64,000 nucleotides of DNA. It comes from Pseudoflavonifractor sp. AF19-9AC. GTDB taxonomy: Bacteria > Bacillota > Clostridia > Oscillospirales > Oscillospiraceae. Both the position numbers and the translations under genes were made by a program. The notes under the pieces are model-generated. The model was not told the origin of the DNA. It ran no database searches and worked only from the letters and a program-made list of their open reading frames with translations. Below, piece after piece: positions 7,676-15,597 of the stretch. How positions within the stretch are numbered: position 1 is the first letter of the stretch; every line of letters begins with the position of its first letter. The DNA lies in NCBI RefSeq assembly GCF_003478995.1, contig NZ_QUGI01000002.1, forward strand, positions 310,536 through 374,535, given 5' to 3'.

Positions 7676-7852
7676 CAGCAGGAAGCAGTAGGGGGCGGCG
7701 ATCAATCCGCAGACAAGAAGGCGGAGGTCTTTCTCCGATCCGGGCAGGAAATACCGCACAATGGCCCACAGGCAGATACAGCCCAGGATACCGTCTATCA
7801 CCGCCGCTTTGAGGCAGTCGGAGGGGCGTGTGTTCTGATCGTTCAGCTTCAT
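7640..7852 (-). CDS. small membrane protein, probably truncated by the prophage
   Basis: The 70-residue frame has two hydrophobic segments (residues about 15-35 and 45-60), the second ending in APYCFLLC. The last ten residues (TETTYLRNTG) are polar and coincide with the proposed phage terminus around 7675, so they are probably encoded by phage DNA. The original C-terminus would then be beyond the other prophage end, outside the window. The ribosome site is weak. Function is unknown. Confidence 0.5.
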   Translation of the reverse strand: MKLNDQNTRPSDCLKAAVIDGILGCICLWAIVRYFLPGSEKDLRLLVCGLIAAPYCFLLCTETTYLRNTG

Positions 7853-7873
7853 GGCGATGTTCCCCCATTTCGC

Positions 7874-8481
7874 TTATCGAACCGTTATTGTTGAAAATGT
7901 AAAGTCGGGATCGTCGGAAAATCCTCCCCCGTAGAAAACTTCATTTTTCTGACGAATGCCCACCTTGGGAGAATAATCTACATAGTTAAATTCAAGAGAC
8001 ACTCTCCAATAAAGGGTTTCCGCGCCACTGGCAATAATTTGCGCAATCAAACCCGCCGGAATATCATGTATACCATAGGCCAACAGCAACGCATGAATTG
8101 CAAATTCTCCTAGGTCGGCAATTGGAATTGTGTACTCAGTCGGATCGCTTAAAGATGGTTTCCAGTTGTCTTCTGAAGCGGCCATGGGTATTTGATTCCG
8201 TACTTCTTGACGGATTACATATCCCACAACCTGACCGTCAATCGAGATTGCGCCATTGGCATTGTCTCGTACAATCGTAGTAATTGTCCCGTCTACCTCT
8301 GTGGCGACAAAAATATCTTTGCTTCCATCCTCATAAACGGAAATACTTCCCACACCTTTTGTTGTTTCACCGCAGAACGTTTGGCCTTCTTCAGATACCA
8401 CTGCTCCAACAGAGAAACTAGAAACAGAAACCATAACACTCAATGCCAAGCCAAAACAGTTCCTATAATACGTTTTAACAT
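7874..8481 (-). pseudogene. secreted protein of unknown function with a suspected frameshift in the signal peptide
   Basis: A strong ribosome site GGAGGAAGG and ATG at 8481 open a frame that starts MLKRIIGTVLAW and stops after 13 codons. One frame over, a long open frame continues with ALSVMVSVSSFSVGAVVS and then about 180 residues to 7874. Joined by a one-base shift near 8440-8455, the two give a normal signal peptide and a secreted protein of about 200 residues. The mature part is mostly beta-type with a helical stretch (FAIHALLLAYGIHDIPAGL). Either the gene is broken, or there is a sequencing error. The DNA is AT-richer than the neighbouring genes. Confidence 0.55.
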
Positions 8482-8620
8482 ATTCCTTCCTCCTATTCAA
8501 TGGTATTGGCAAAAATTCGCGCACTTTATTTACCGTACACTCTGCATTGGCCTGCTCCTTTCGTGCCCCCAATGGCGTGGGCTCACATTATGAATACAGT
8601 CAACGATAAGATGGAATGCT

Positions 8621-9022
8621 TTAATATTTCACTGTGCCTGTTACAGTTACAGTATAGGACGCATTATTGCGGATCGCCAGCGTGTATTGGCCTGTTTGGT
8701 TGACTTCAATAGACTCGTTGACACTTCCACTGGTACATTTGATAGAATAAAACAGACCGTTTGGGGCAATAAAGCCAAAATCAACACTGGCAGACTTAGG
8801 CGTATAGGTGCAATTATAACTAATAGTGTCGCCTGCAGCCAAATAAAACCCTTCTGCTGTTGTGACTGTGGATTTTGCTGGAATGCTTTGATCTATACGC
8901 CCGGAAACACGGAGAATAAACGTATCATCATCTGGAGTATGTACTGCACTCATAGGAGCAGCCATGCAGCCCAAGGTTAAGATGCTGGCTAACAGAAAAG
9001 CCCAAAGTTGTTTTTTCTTCAA
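8621..9022 (-). CDS. small secreted beta-sandwich protein
   Basis: About 133 residues starting at TTG 9022, chosen because the signal peptide begins there (KKKQLWAFLLASILTLGCMA, cleavage near SAVHT). The longer frame to 9070 would overlap the upstream regulator. The mature part is beta-rich and ends in QTGQYTLAIRNNASYTVTVTG, which resembles the fold of bacterial pre-peptidase C-terminal domains. A cysteine in the signal region does not make a clear lipobox. It follows the membrane-bound regulator and precedes the second secreted gene, suggesting one small operon. Function is unknown. Confidence 0.55.
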   Translation of the reverse strand: MKKKQLWAFLLASILTLGCMAAPMSAVHTPDDDTFILRVSGRIDQSIPAKSTVTTAEGFYLAAGDTISYNCTYTPKSASVDFGFIAPNGLFYSIKCTSGSVNESIEVNQTGQYTLAIRNNASYTVTVTGTVKY

Positions 9023-9047
9023 GGATATTCCCGCCTTCCTACTGCAA

Positions 9048-9464
9048 TTATTCCGGGGGCAATATGTCAAGCCCCCCGATGATAGGATTATCTATCACCT
9101 CGCCTTGCATTTCCGCTTGTGGGACAGGGCGCTCGCCCCGTTCGTAAAACACCAGAGCACCGATCAGGATCCCCGCCGCCAGTATCAGGGCGGCCGCCAG
9201 GACCAGCAGGCGCCGCCGCCCAAGCCCGTGGGGCGGTACCTGGGCGGTTCCAGTCTCCGGCGGCACCCATCCGTCGTTCAGCAGGGCGTCCGCCGGGACT
9301 TCCAGCGCCCGGCTCAGCTGGGCCAGGTTATCGCTGGAGGGAACGGCCAGACCGTTTTCCCACTTGGAGATGGTCTGCCGGGAGACGTGTATCTGTTCCG
9401 CCAGCGTTTCCTGTGAAATCCCCCGCTCCGTTCGGATGTGCTTCATCCGTTCTGCCAACTTCAC
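9048..9464 (-). CDS. membrane-anchored XRE-family regulator
   Basis: A 138-residue protein. Residues 1-60 form a classical XRE helix-turn-helix (ISQETLAEQIHVSRQTISKW), residues about 82-105 form one membrane helix (LLVLAAALILAAGILIGALVF), and a short extracytoplasmic tail follows. HTH plus one TM is common in Firmicutes regulators that sit next to small membrane or secreted proteins. It is first in a probable operon with the two secreted-protein genes. Inverted repeats at 9521-9553 upstream could be its own operator. Confidence 0.75.
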   Translation of the reverse strand: MKLAERMKHIRTERGISQETLAEQIHVSRQTISKWENGLAVPSSDNLAQLSRALEVPADALLNDGWVPPETGTAQVPPHGLGRRRLLVLAAALILAAGILIGALVFYERGERPVPQAEMQGEVIDNPIIGGLDILPPE

Positions 9465-9520
9465 TCTAACAGTCCTCTCTCGCTATTTCTATCAACTTCT
9501 CGTTCCATAGGCTGCTTTTG

Positions 9521-9553
9521 AAACAGAATTTCATGTCAACTTCTGTTTACATG
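9521..9553. promoter_or_regulatory. nested inverted repeats upstream of the XRE gene
   Basis: AAACAGAA (9521-9528) is inverted at TTCTGTTT (9541-9548). CATGTCAAC (9532-9540) is nearly inverted at GTTTACATG (9545-9553), 8 of 9 matching. They lie about 60-90 bases upstream of the regulator start and are a reasonable autoregulatory operator. Confidence 0.4.
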
Positions 9554-9620
9554 GCCGTTTCCCGCCCGCGCGGAGCCATTGGACCTCCACACCATACGCT
9601 CCCCGCCGGAGAGACAAAAC

Positions 9621-9671
9621 GCTCCCCCCGTGAGTGACAGTGAGGGAAACCACTGCGCTCACGGAGGGAGC
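9621..9671 (-). terminator. hairpin terminator after the ACT-domain gene
   Basis: GCTCCCCCCGTGAG (9621-9634) pairs with CTCACGGAGGGAGC (9658-9671). On the minus strand the stem is followed by GTTTTG. It lies 50 bases past the stop of the ACT protein gene. Confidence 0.6.
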
Positions 9672-9721
9672 GGATCCGGGACTCAGGGGAGAAGGCCCTT
9701 CCAGAGGATGGGCGGGCGTCC

Positions 9722-10156
9722 TTACAGGCTCTCCATCTCCTCCTGCTGCACCACCTTGATGCCGCGGGAGGCCAGAGCCGCGGCAGCCGCGGCTTCATCC
9801 TCCACCCGGAAGATCATATAGGCGTGGTCCACATCCTTGCCCCCCAGGAAGGCGTACATGTACTCCACGTTGACCCGGGCGTCGGTCAGCACCTGAAGTA
9901 CCCGGTTCAGGCCGCCGGGGGTGTCGGGGATAGCCACCCCCAGCACAGGTGTAACGGAGTGGACGTAGCCGGCGTCCTTAAGAATGGTGGTGGCGGCGTA
10001 GACGTTGTCCACAATCATGCGCACGATGCCGAAGTCCTTGGTCTCGGCCAGGGACAGGGCGCGCATGTCCACCTTATTCTGGGCCAGCACCCCGGTCATG
10101 GCGTACAGGGCGCCGGGCTGGTTCTCCAAAAAGACGGAAATCTGCTTGATGCTCAT
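9722..10156 (-). CDS. tandem ACT-domain protein
   Basis: The 144 residues form two ACT domains (about 1-70 and 72-140); ENQPGALYAMTGVLAQNKVDM is a typical amino-acid-binding ACT loop. ACT proteins of this size bind amino acids and often accompany phenylacetate-CoA ligase or indolepyruvate oxidoreductase genes in anaerobes, possibly as sensors of aromatic or branched amino acids. It starts 16 bases after the paaK stop with a TAAGGAGG site, so the pair is one operon. The ligand is not visible from the sequence. Confidence 0.85.
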   Translation of the reverse strand: MSIKQISVFLENQPGALYAMTGVLAQNKVDMRALSLAETKDFGIVRMIVDNVYAATTILKDAGYVHSVTPVLGVAIPDTPGGLNRVLQVLTDARVNVEYMYAFLGGKDVDHAYMIFRVEDEAAAAAALASRGIKVVQQEEMESL

Positions 10157-10172
10157 GCAAGTCTCCTCCTTA

Positions 10173-11483
10173 TCAAATTTTGCGCTTGTCGATGACGCGC
10201 ACGGCCTTGCCCTCGCTGCGGACGATGGACTTGGGGGCCACCAGGGTGACCTTGGCGGCCAGGCCCAGCATGGAGCGCAGTCCGTCCACCAGCTCCTTCT
10301 GCCGGCGCTCGATCTCGCCCAGGTTGTCGGTGAACATCTCGGGGGTCATCTCCACCTGCACGTCCAGGGTATCGGTGGAGCGGACACGGTCCACGATAAT
10401 CTGGTAGTTGGCGGGGTAGCCGTGGTTGAGGAGCACCGTCTCGATCTGGGAGGGGAAGACGTTGACGCCCCGGATAATGAGCATGTCGTCGGAGCGGCCC
10501 ATGGGCTTGCACATCTTCACGTGGGTGCGGCCGCAGGAACACTTCCCCCGGGTGAGCATGCAGATGTCACGGGTGCGGTAGCGCAGCAGGGGGAAGGCCT
10601 CCTTGGTAATGGAGGTGAACACCAGCTCACCCTTGGAGCCCTCGGGCAGGACCTCGCCGGTCTCGGGATCGATGATCTCGGCAATAAAGTGGTCCTCGTT
10701 GATGTGCATGCCGTTCTGGGCGGAGCACTCAAAGGCCACGCCCGGACCGGACAGCTCGGTGAGGCCGTAGATGTCGTAGGCCTTGATGCCCAGGGTGTTC
10801 TGGATGTCCTGGCGCATCTCCTCGCTCCAGGCCTCGGCGCCGAAGATACCCGCCTTCAGGGGAATCTGGTCGGGGGTGAGGCCCATCTCCTTCATGGTCT
10901 CGCCCAGATAGGCGGCGTAGGAGGGGGTGCAGCAGAGGATGGTAGCAGAGAGGTCCCGAATGAACATGATCTGCCGCTCGGTGTTGCCCGAGGAGGTGGG
11001 GATGGTGAGGCAGCCCACCTTGTGGGAGCCGCCGTTCAGGCCGGGTCCGCCGGTGAAGAGGCCGTAGCCGTAGCTGATCTGGCACACATCCTCGTTGGTG
11101 CCGCCGGCGGCCACGATGGCCCGGGCGCAGCAGTCCTCCCACAAGTCGATGTCGTGCTGGGTGTAGAAGGCCACCACACGCTTGCCGGTGGTGCCGGAGG
11201 TGGATTGGATGCGGACGCAGTCCTTCAGGGGCCGGGCCACCAGGCCGTAGGGATAGGCCTCCCGCAGGTCGGCCTTGGTGACAAAGGGCAGCTTATGAAG
11301 GTCTGCCACACCCTTGATGTCGTCGGGGGTCAGGCCCTTCTCCTCCATCTTCTTGCGGTAGTAGGGCACGTTGTCCCACACGTTGCGCACCTGCTTTACC
11401 AGGCGCTCGTCCTGCCAGGCCTTGATCTGCTCCCGGGAGGCGCACTCAATTTCCGGCTGATAATACCGTTCCATCGGAATCAT
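10173..11483 (-). CDS. paaK: phenylacetate-CoA ligase
   Basis: A 436-residue AMP-forming ligase. It makes aryl-acetyl-CoA from aryl acetate, ATP and CoA. The P-loop-like motif STSGTTGKR is at about residues 94-102, YGLTELSGPG supplies the adenylate-binding Y/E motif, and a C-terminal lid carries RGVNVFPSQIE. Length and motifs match the PaaK family. It sits with an ACT gene and near iorAB; Ior links aryl pyruvates to aryl-acetyl-CoA, so PaaK supplies or consumes the same CoA ester. The exact acid (phenylacetate or indoleacetate) cannot be read from sequence. Confidence 0.92.
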   Translation of the reverse strand: MIPMERYYQPEIECASREQIKAWQDERLVKQVRNVWDNVPYYRKKMEEKGLTPDDIKGVADLHKLPFVTKADLREAYPYGLVARPLKDCVRIQSTSGTTGKRVVAFYTQHDIDLWEDCCARAIVAAGGTNEDVCQISYGYGLFTGGPGLNGGSHKVGCLTIPTSSGNTERQIMFIRDLSATILCCTPSYAAYLGETMKEMGLTPDQIPLKAGIFGAEAWSEEMRQDIQNTLGIKAYDIYGLTELSGPGVAFECSAQNGMHINEDHFIAEIIDPETGEVLPEGSKGELVFTSITKEAFPLLRYRTRDICMLTRGKCSCGRTHVKMCKPMGRSDDMLIIRGVNVFPSQIETVLLNHGYPANYQIIVDRVRSTDTLDVQVEMTPEMFTDNLGEIERRQKELVDGLRSMLGLAAKVTLVAPKSIVRSEGKAVRVIDKRKI

Positions 11484-11519
11484 CCCTCTCTAAGAAAAAA
11501 GTTTTATGTTGCGAAGGGG

Positions 11520-11548
11520 TTGCATTCCCGGCGGTTCCCCGCTATAAT
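11520..11548 (+). promoter_or_regulatory. promoter of the fluoride-riboswitch transcript
   Basis: TTGCAT (11520-11525) and TATAAT (11543-11548) are spaced 17 bases apart. Transcription would begin around 11555, right at the riboswitch. Confidence 0.85.
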
Positions 11549-11555
11549 AGGGCTC

Positions 11556-11614
11556 CGGGAATGAAGTTCTCCCTTGGGTAACCTAAACCGCTTTTGTAAG
11601 CTGATGACTTCTGC
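11556..11614 (+). promoter_or_regulatory. fluoride riboswitch (crcB motif)
   Basis: The leader contains the hallmarks of the fluoride aptamer in order: GGGAATGAAGTTCTCCC at 11557-11573, then AACCGC (11586-11591), then GCTGATGACTTCTGC at 11600-11614. The AAG of the first block pairs with the CTT of the last, as in the crcB pseudoknot. The 3' part of the aptamer is shared with the terminator stem at 11598-11642, so fluoride binding would stop terminator formation and turn the gene on. The downstream antiporter is a known class of fluoride-riboswitch target. Recognised by eye, not by a covariance search. Confidence 0.85.
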
Positions 11615-11647
11615 GATGACGACGTCGCGGGGGTATCAGCTTTTTTT
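11598..11647 (+). terminator. riboswitch-controlled intrinsic terminator
   Basis: AAGCTGAT (11598-11605) pairs with ATCAGCTT (11635-11642), and a run of seven T follows. Its 5' strand overlaps the fluoride aptamer, making ligand binding and termination mutually exclusive. Confidence 0.85.
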
Positions 11648-11693
11648 GTGCCCTGCGCGGGGCCGTACACTCATTGGGAAAGGATCTGTTTGT

Positions 11694-12905
11694 ATGCTCA
11701 CATCCCTGGCCTATGTCTTTCTGGTGGGGCTGGCTGCCGCCGCCCTGTGCCAGAAACTCCGTCTGCCCCGCATCATCGGCATGCTGTTCACCGGCATTCT
11801 GTTGGGGCCCTATGTGCTCAATCTGCTGGACCCCTCTATCCTCTCTGTCTCCGCCGACCTGCGCCAACTGGCCCTGGTCATCATCCTCATGAAGGCGGGA
11901 CTGTCCCTCAACCTGGGGGATTTGAAGCGGGTGGGCCGTCCGGCCCTGCTCATGTCCTGCCTGCCCGCCACCTTTGAGATTCTGGCCTATACTCTGCTGG
12001 CTCCGGTGATTTTCGGTGTCAGCTGGGTGGAGGGCGCCGTCATGGGGGCGGTGCTGGGGGCGGTGTCCCCGGCGGTGGTGGTCCCCCGGATGGTCACGTT
12101 GATGGACGGAGGCTGGGGGACGGAAAAGAGCATCCCCCAGATGATTCTGGCCGGGTCCTCCATGGACGACGTATATGTCATCGTCCTCTTCTCCACCTTC
12201 GTGGGAATGGCCCAGGGTGGAACCGTCTCCCTCAGCGCCTTTGCGGGCATCCCCATCTCCATCCTTCTGGGCATCGCCGTGGGCGCGGGCGTGGGCTGGC
12301 TGCTGGCCGTCTTCTTTGAGTACAACTACAACCACCAATCCCACATCCGCAACAGCACCAAGGTCATCATCCTCCTGGGCACTGCCTTCCTCCTCCTGGC
12401 GGTGGAGGACTGGCTGGAGGGGATGGTCCCCTTCTCCGGCATTCTGGCCGTCACCGCCATGGCCTGCGGCGTCCACCTCAAGTGCCCCCAGCCCGTGTCC
12501 GCCCGCCTGTCCGAGAAGTTCGGCAAGCTGTGGCTGGCGGCGGAGGTAGTCCTCTTCGTGCTGGTGGGTGCCGCGGTGGACATCCGCTACACCATGGAGG
12601 CCGGTCTGGGGGCCGTTCTCATCATCTTTGCCGCCCTGGCCATCCGGGCCGTGGGCGTCTCGCTGGCGGTGTCGGGCACCGACCTCACCGCCAAAGAGCG
12701 GCTCTTCTGCGTCATTGCCTATCTGCCCAAGGCCACCGTTCAGGCAGCCATCGGCTCTGTCCCCCTGGCCCTGGGGCTGCCCTGCGGCAATCTGGTGCTG
12801 TCCGTGGCCGTGCTGGCCATTCTTCTCACCGCGCCCCTGGGGGCCTTCGGCATGGACCACACCTACCGCCGGCTGCTCCGCCGGGCCGGGGAAGGGGAAG
12901 GCTGA
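11694..12905 (+). CDS. cation:proton antiporter under fluoride control
   Basis: A membrane protein of 403 residues with about 12 hydrophobic segments, of the monovalent cation:proton antiporter (NhaP/CPA) type. It begins with LTSLAYVFLVGLAAAALCQK and PRIIGMLFTGILLGPY, a classic TM1-TM2 signature. SPAVVVPRM in the middle and SSMDDVYVIVLFS (with adjacent Asp residues) correspond to the ion-binding region. ATG 11694 follows GGAAAGGAT; the frame upstream to 11574 is riboswitch leader. The riboswitch suggests it helps cells cope with fluoride, through direct export or pH/ion homeostasis. It converges with iorB, ending 3 bases away. Confidence 0.88.
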   Translation: MLTSLAYVFLVGLAAAALCQKLRLPRIIGMLFTGILLGPYVLNLLDPSILSVSADLRQLALVIILMKAGLSLNLGDLKRVGRPALLMSCLPATFEILAYTLLAPVIFGVSWVEGAVMGAVLGAVSPAVVVPRMVTLMDGGWGTEKSIPQMILAGSSMDDVYVIVLFSTFVGMAQGGTVSLSAFAGIPISILLGIAVGAGVGWLLAVFFEYNYNHQSHIRNSTKVIILLGTAFLLLAVEDWLEGMVPFSGILAVTAMACGVHLKCPQPVSARLSEKFGKLWLAAEVVLFVLVGAAVDIRYTMEAGLGAVLIIFAALAIRAVGVSLAVSGTDLTAKERLFCVIAYLPKATVQAAIGSVPLALGLPCGNLVLSVAVLAILLTAPLGAFGMDHTYRRLLRRAGEGEG

Positions 12906-12908
12906 GGC

Positions 12909-13481
12909 TCAGGCGTTCTTGCCCAGCTCAAAGGCCTTCTTGTTGAGCTCCAGGAACTTGGGGGGCACCATGGCCTCCAGGGACTTCTGCCAGGCCTCCT
13001 CGGGGAGGTCAAAGTAGTGGGACAGGCGTCCCATGAGGACGATGTTCACCGCCTTGCTGCTGCCCGCCTTCTCGGCCAGCTTCAGGCAGTCCAGGGCATC
13101 CACCTTGGCGCCGGCGGCCTTCATCTTCTCCACCAGGTTCTCGGGGTACTGGGCCGCCCCGGTGATGACGGGCATGGGGTCAATCTGCTGGGTGGAGGTG
13201 ACGATCTGTCCGTCAGGCTTTAAGTACTCCAGCCAGCGGGCGGCCTCCAGCAGCTCGAAGGAGACAATGTAGTCGGCCTCGCCCTTGTCGATAACGGGGG
13301 AGTTCACCTTGTCTCCGTAGCGCACGTAGGTGACCACGCTGCCGCCCCGCTGGGACATGCCGTGGACCTCGGACACCTTCACGTCATAGCCCTGCTCCAT
13401 GAGCAGGTGGCCCAGCAGCTTGCTGGCCAGCAGGGAGCCCTGGCCCCCCACGCCTACAATCATAATATTTTTCGTTTCCAT
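12909..13481 (-). CDS. iorB: indolepyruvate:ferredoxin oxidoreductase, beta subunit
   Basis: The 190-residue gamma-type domain of 2-oxoacid oxidoreductases, with IVGVGGQGSLLASKLLG at the N-terminus and HGMSQRGGSVVTYVRYG at about residues 40-57; both are diagnostic of IorB. With IorA it interconverts aryl pyruvate plus CoA and aryl-acetyl-CoA plus CO2, using ferredoxin. It follows iorA with a 3-base gap and is the last gene of a T-box-controlled operon. Confidence 0.95.
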   Translation of the reverse strand: METKNIMIVGVGGQGSLLASKLLGHLLMEQGYDVKVSEVHGMSQRGGSVVTYVRYGDKVNSPVIDKGEADYIVSFELLEAARWLEYLKPDGQIVTSTQQIDPMPVITGAAQYPENLVEKMKAAGAKVDALDCLKLAEKAGSSKAVNIVLMGRLSHYFDLPEEAWQKSLEAMVPPKFLELNKKAFELGKNA

Positions 13482-13484
13482 GGC

Positions 13485-15224
13485 TTACTCCTCCTTGCCG
13501 GTGCTCTCAAAGGCACTCACGGGACACAGCTGCTCGCAGACGCCGCAGCCCACGCACAGGGTGTTGTCCACATGGGCCTTGCCCTCCTTGATGGAGATGG
13601 CGGGGCAGGCGATCTTCATGCAGCTCTTGCAGCCGATGCACTTGTCGGTGTTCACCTTCAGGGGCGCCTTGTGCTTGACGTACTTCAAGAGGGCGCAGGG
13701 CCGGCGGGAGATGATCACCGAGGGCTCCTTGGCCGCCAGTTCCTCCTTCACCGCCTGGTCGCAGGCCTTCAGGTCGTAGGGGTCCACCACACAGACGCGG
13801 TTAAAGCCCATGGCCCGGCACAGGGCCTCCAGGTCGATTTTGCCCGCCGGGTCGCCCTTGATGTTGTAGCCGGTGGTGGGGTTCTGCTGGTGGCCGGTCA
13901 TGCCGGTGATGGAGTTGTCCAGGATGATGACGGTGGAGTTGGACTGGTTGTAGGCGATGTTGGCAAGGCCGGTCATGCCGGAGTGCATGAAGGTGGAGTC
14001 GCCGATGACGGCCACGGTCTTGCCCTCGCTCTCCTCACCCAGGGCCTTGTTGAAGCCGTGGACAGCGGAGATGGAAGCGCCCATGCACAATGTCATGTCC
14101 ATGGCAGACAGGGGGGCCACGGCGCCCAGGGTGTAGCAGCCGATGTCGCCCAGGACGGTGCACTTATTCTTGTTCAGGGTGTAGAAGAGGCCGCGGTGGG
14201 GGCAGCCGGCGCACATGACGGGGGGACGGGGAGGAATGGCGTCGGCCAGGGCTTTGCCGGTATGTACCGTGCCGCCCAGCTTGGCAGCCACCAGATTCTG
14301 GGAGAACTCGCCCTCCATGGGCAGCACGTCCTTGCCGGCCACATCCAGGCCCAGACGGCGGCAGTGCTCCTCGATGATGGGGTCCAGCTCCTCCACCACC
14401 ACCAGCTTGTCTACCTTGGCGGCGAAGTCCTGAATGAGCTTCACGGGCAGGGGATTGGCCATGCCCAGCTTGAGGACGGACACGCTGTCTCCGAACACTT
14501 CCTTCACGTACTGGTAGGAGGTGGAGGAGGTGATGATGCCAAGCTTGGTGCCGCCCATCTCCACACGGTTGATGGGTGCGGTCTCCGCCCACTCGATGAG
14601 CTTGCGGGTGCGCTCCTCCACCACGGGGTGGCGGCGGATGGCGTTGCCGGGCATCATGACGTACTTGGCGATGTTCTTCTCGTAGCTCTTCACGGGCACG
14701 GTGCGCTCGCCCAGCTCCACCAGGGACTGGGAGTGGGCCACACGGGTGCACATCTTCAGGATGACGGGGGTGTCAAACTTCTCGGAGAGCTCATAGGCCA
14801 GCTTGGCAAAGGCCAGGGCCTCGGCGGAGTCGGAGGGCTCCAGCATGGGCACCTTGGCGGCGATGGCGTGGCGGCGGGAGTCCTGCTCGTTCTGGGAGGA
14901 GTGCATCCCGGCGTCGTCGGCCACTCCGATGACCATACCGGCGTTAACGCCGGTGTAGGACATGGTAAAGAGGGGGTCGGCGGCCACGTTCAGGCCCACG
15001 TGCTTCATGCCGCAGAAGGAGCGCTTGCCGGCCAGGCACGCGCCGAAGGCAGCCTCCATGGCTACCTTCTCGTTGGGGGCCCACTCGCAGTAGATGTCGT
15101 CGTACTTGACGGCCTCCTCGGTAATTTCAGTGCTGGGGGTGCCGGGGTAGCTGGAGACGACACAGCATCCGGCCTCATACAGTCCCCGGGCAACGGCGGC
15201 GTTGCCCAACATCAGTTCTTTCAT
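13485..15224 (-). CDS. iorA: indolepyruvate:ferredoxin oxidoreductase, alpha subunit
   Basis: The 579-residue fused alpha-beta-delta subunit. The N-terminal pyrimidine domain is about residues 1-180 (YPGTPSTEITE). The thiamine-pyrophosphate domain is about 340-500 (CAGCPHRG, LGDIGCYTLG, GDSTFMHSGMTG). The C-terminus carries two [4Fe-4S] ferredoxin motifs, CIGCKSCMKIACP and CVGCGVCEQLCP. All cofactor residues are present. Family enzymes act on indolepyruvate, phenylpyruvate and hydroxyphenylpyruvate in anaerobes. The T-box ahead of the operon suggests use in aromatic amino-acid supply rather than only in degradation. Confidence 0.96.
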   Translation of the reverse strand: MKELMLGNAAVARGLYEAGCCVVSSYPGTPSTEITEEAVKYDDIYCEWAPNEKVAMEAAFGACLAGKRSFCGMKHVGLNVAADPLFTMSYTGVNAGMVIGVADDAGMHSSQNEQDSRRHAIAAKVPMLEPSDSAEALAFAKLAYELSEKFDTPVILKMCTRVAHSQSLVELGERTVPVKSYEKNIAKYVMMPGNAIRRHPVVEERTRKLIEWAETAPINRVEMGGTKLGIITSSTSYQYVKEVFGDSVSVLKLGMANPLPVKLIQDFAAKVDKLVVVEELDPIIEEHCRRLGLDVAGKDVLPMEGEFSQNLVAAKLGGTVHTGKALADAIPPRPPVMCAGCPHRGLFYTLNKNKCTVLGDIGCYTLGAVAPLSAMDMTLCMGASISAVHGFNKALGEESEGKTVAVIGDSTFMHSGMTGLANIAYNQSNSTVIILDNSITGMTGHQQNPTTGYNIKGDPAGKIDLEALCRAMGFNRVCVVDPYDLKACDQAVKEELAAKEPSVIISRRPCALLKYVKHKAPLKVNTDKCIGCKSCMKIACPAISIKEGKAHVDNTLCVGCGVCEQLCPVSAFESTGKEE

Positions 15225-15279
15225 GGCTTTCCCTGCTTTCTTTCCGTTGTTCTGTCTGTGTTCTCAAGGTCCCGGAGTC

Positions 15280-15597
15280 TCACTCCGGCTGGTTCTCGGC
15301 CTTGTCCAGCCCCTCCCGGACAATGACCTCCTGCATCACGCCGCCGGCGCCGTTGTCCAGCATGGACCGACGCACCCGGCTGATGGTGGCGCTGCTGGCC
15401 CCCGTCTTCTCCAGGATGTCCAGATACACCAGACCCTGCTGGAGGTAGACCGCCACGTCAAAGCGCTGCTCCAGAGAGCGCAGCTCCGTGGGGGTGCACA
15501 AATCGTCAAAAAACTTGCAGCACTCGTCCAAATCCTTCAATTTCAGGATGGTCTCGTACAGCGCCAGGCTCCGGGCTCTCTTTTCCGCTTTCGCCAT
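15280..15597 (-). CDS. YerC/YecD-type TrpR-like regulator
   Basis: The 105-residue all-helical protein has the TrpR-superfamily helix-turn-helix at about residues 60-85 (VYLDILEKTGASSATISRVR). It matches the YerC/YecD group common in Firmicutes, whose role is poorly defined. ATG at 15597 follows AAAGGAGTGGTACC. As first gene behind the T-box and upstream of iorAB, it may tune the same aromatic pathway or bind an aromatic ligand. That link is inferred from position alone. Confidence 0.85.
   Translation of the reverse strand: MAKAEKRARSLALYETILKLKDLDECCKFFDDLCTPTELRSLEQRFDVAVYLQQGLVYLDILEKTGASSATISRVRRSMLDNGAGGVMQEVIVREGLDKAENQPE

Noticed and set aside
7250..7691. Two plus-strand open frames in the phage terminal region
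   Set aside because: Arginine- and proline-rich with no motif; the region looks like repeat-bearing non-coding end DNA.
7248..7868. Minus-strand 206-codon open frame across the phage end
   Set aside because: Low-complexity, no ribosome site, crosses repeats and the proposed phage terminus.
9547..9821. Short open frames on both strands between the XRE and ACT genes
   Set aside because: They overlap a terminator hairpin and the ACT gene end; no start signals.
10005..11564. Plus-strand 519-codon open frame
   Set aside because: Antisense to paaK and the ACT gene; no motifs.
13362..15326. Plus-strand 654-codon open frame
   Set aside because: It is the antisense shadow of iorA/iorB, is glycine-, histidine- and leucine-rich as GC-rich shadows are, and has no domain motif or ribosome site.
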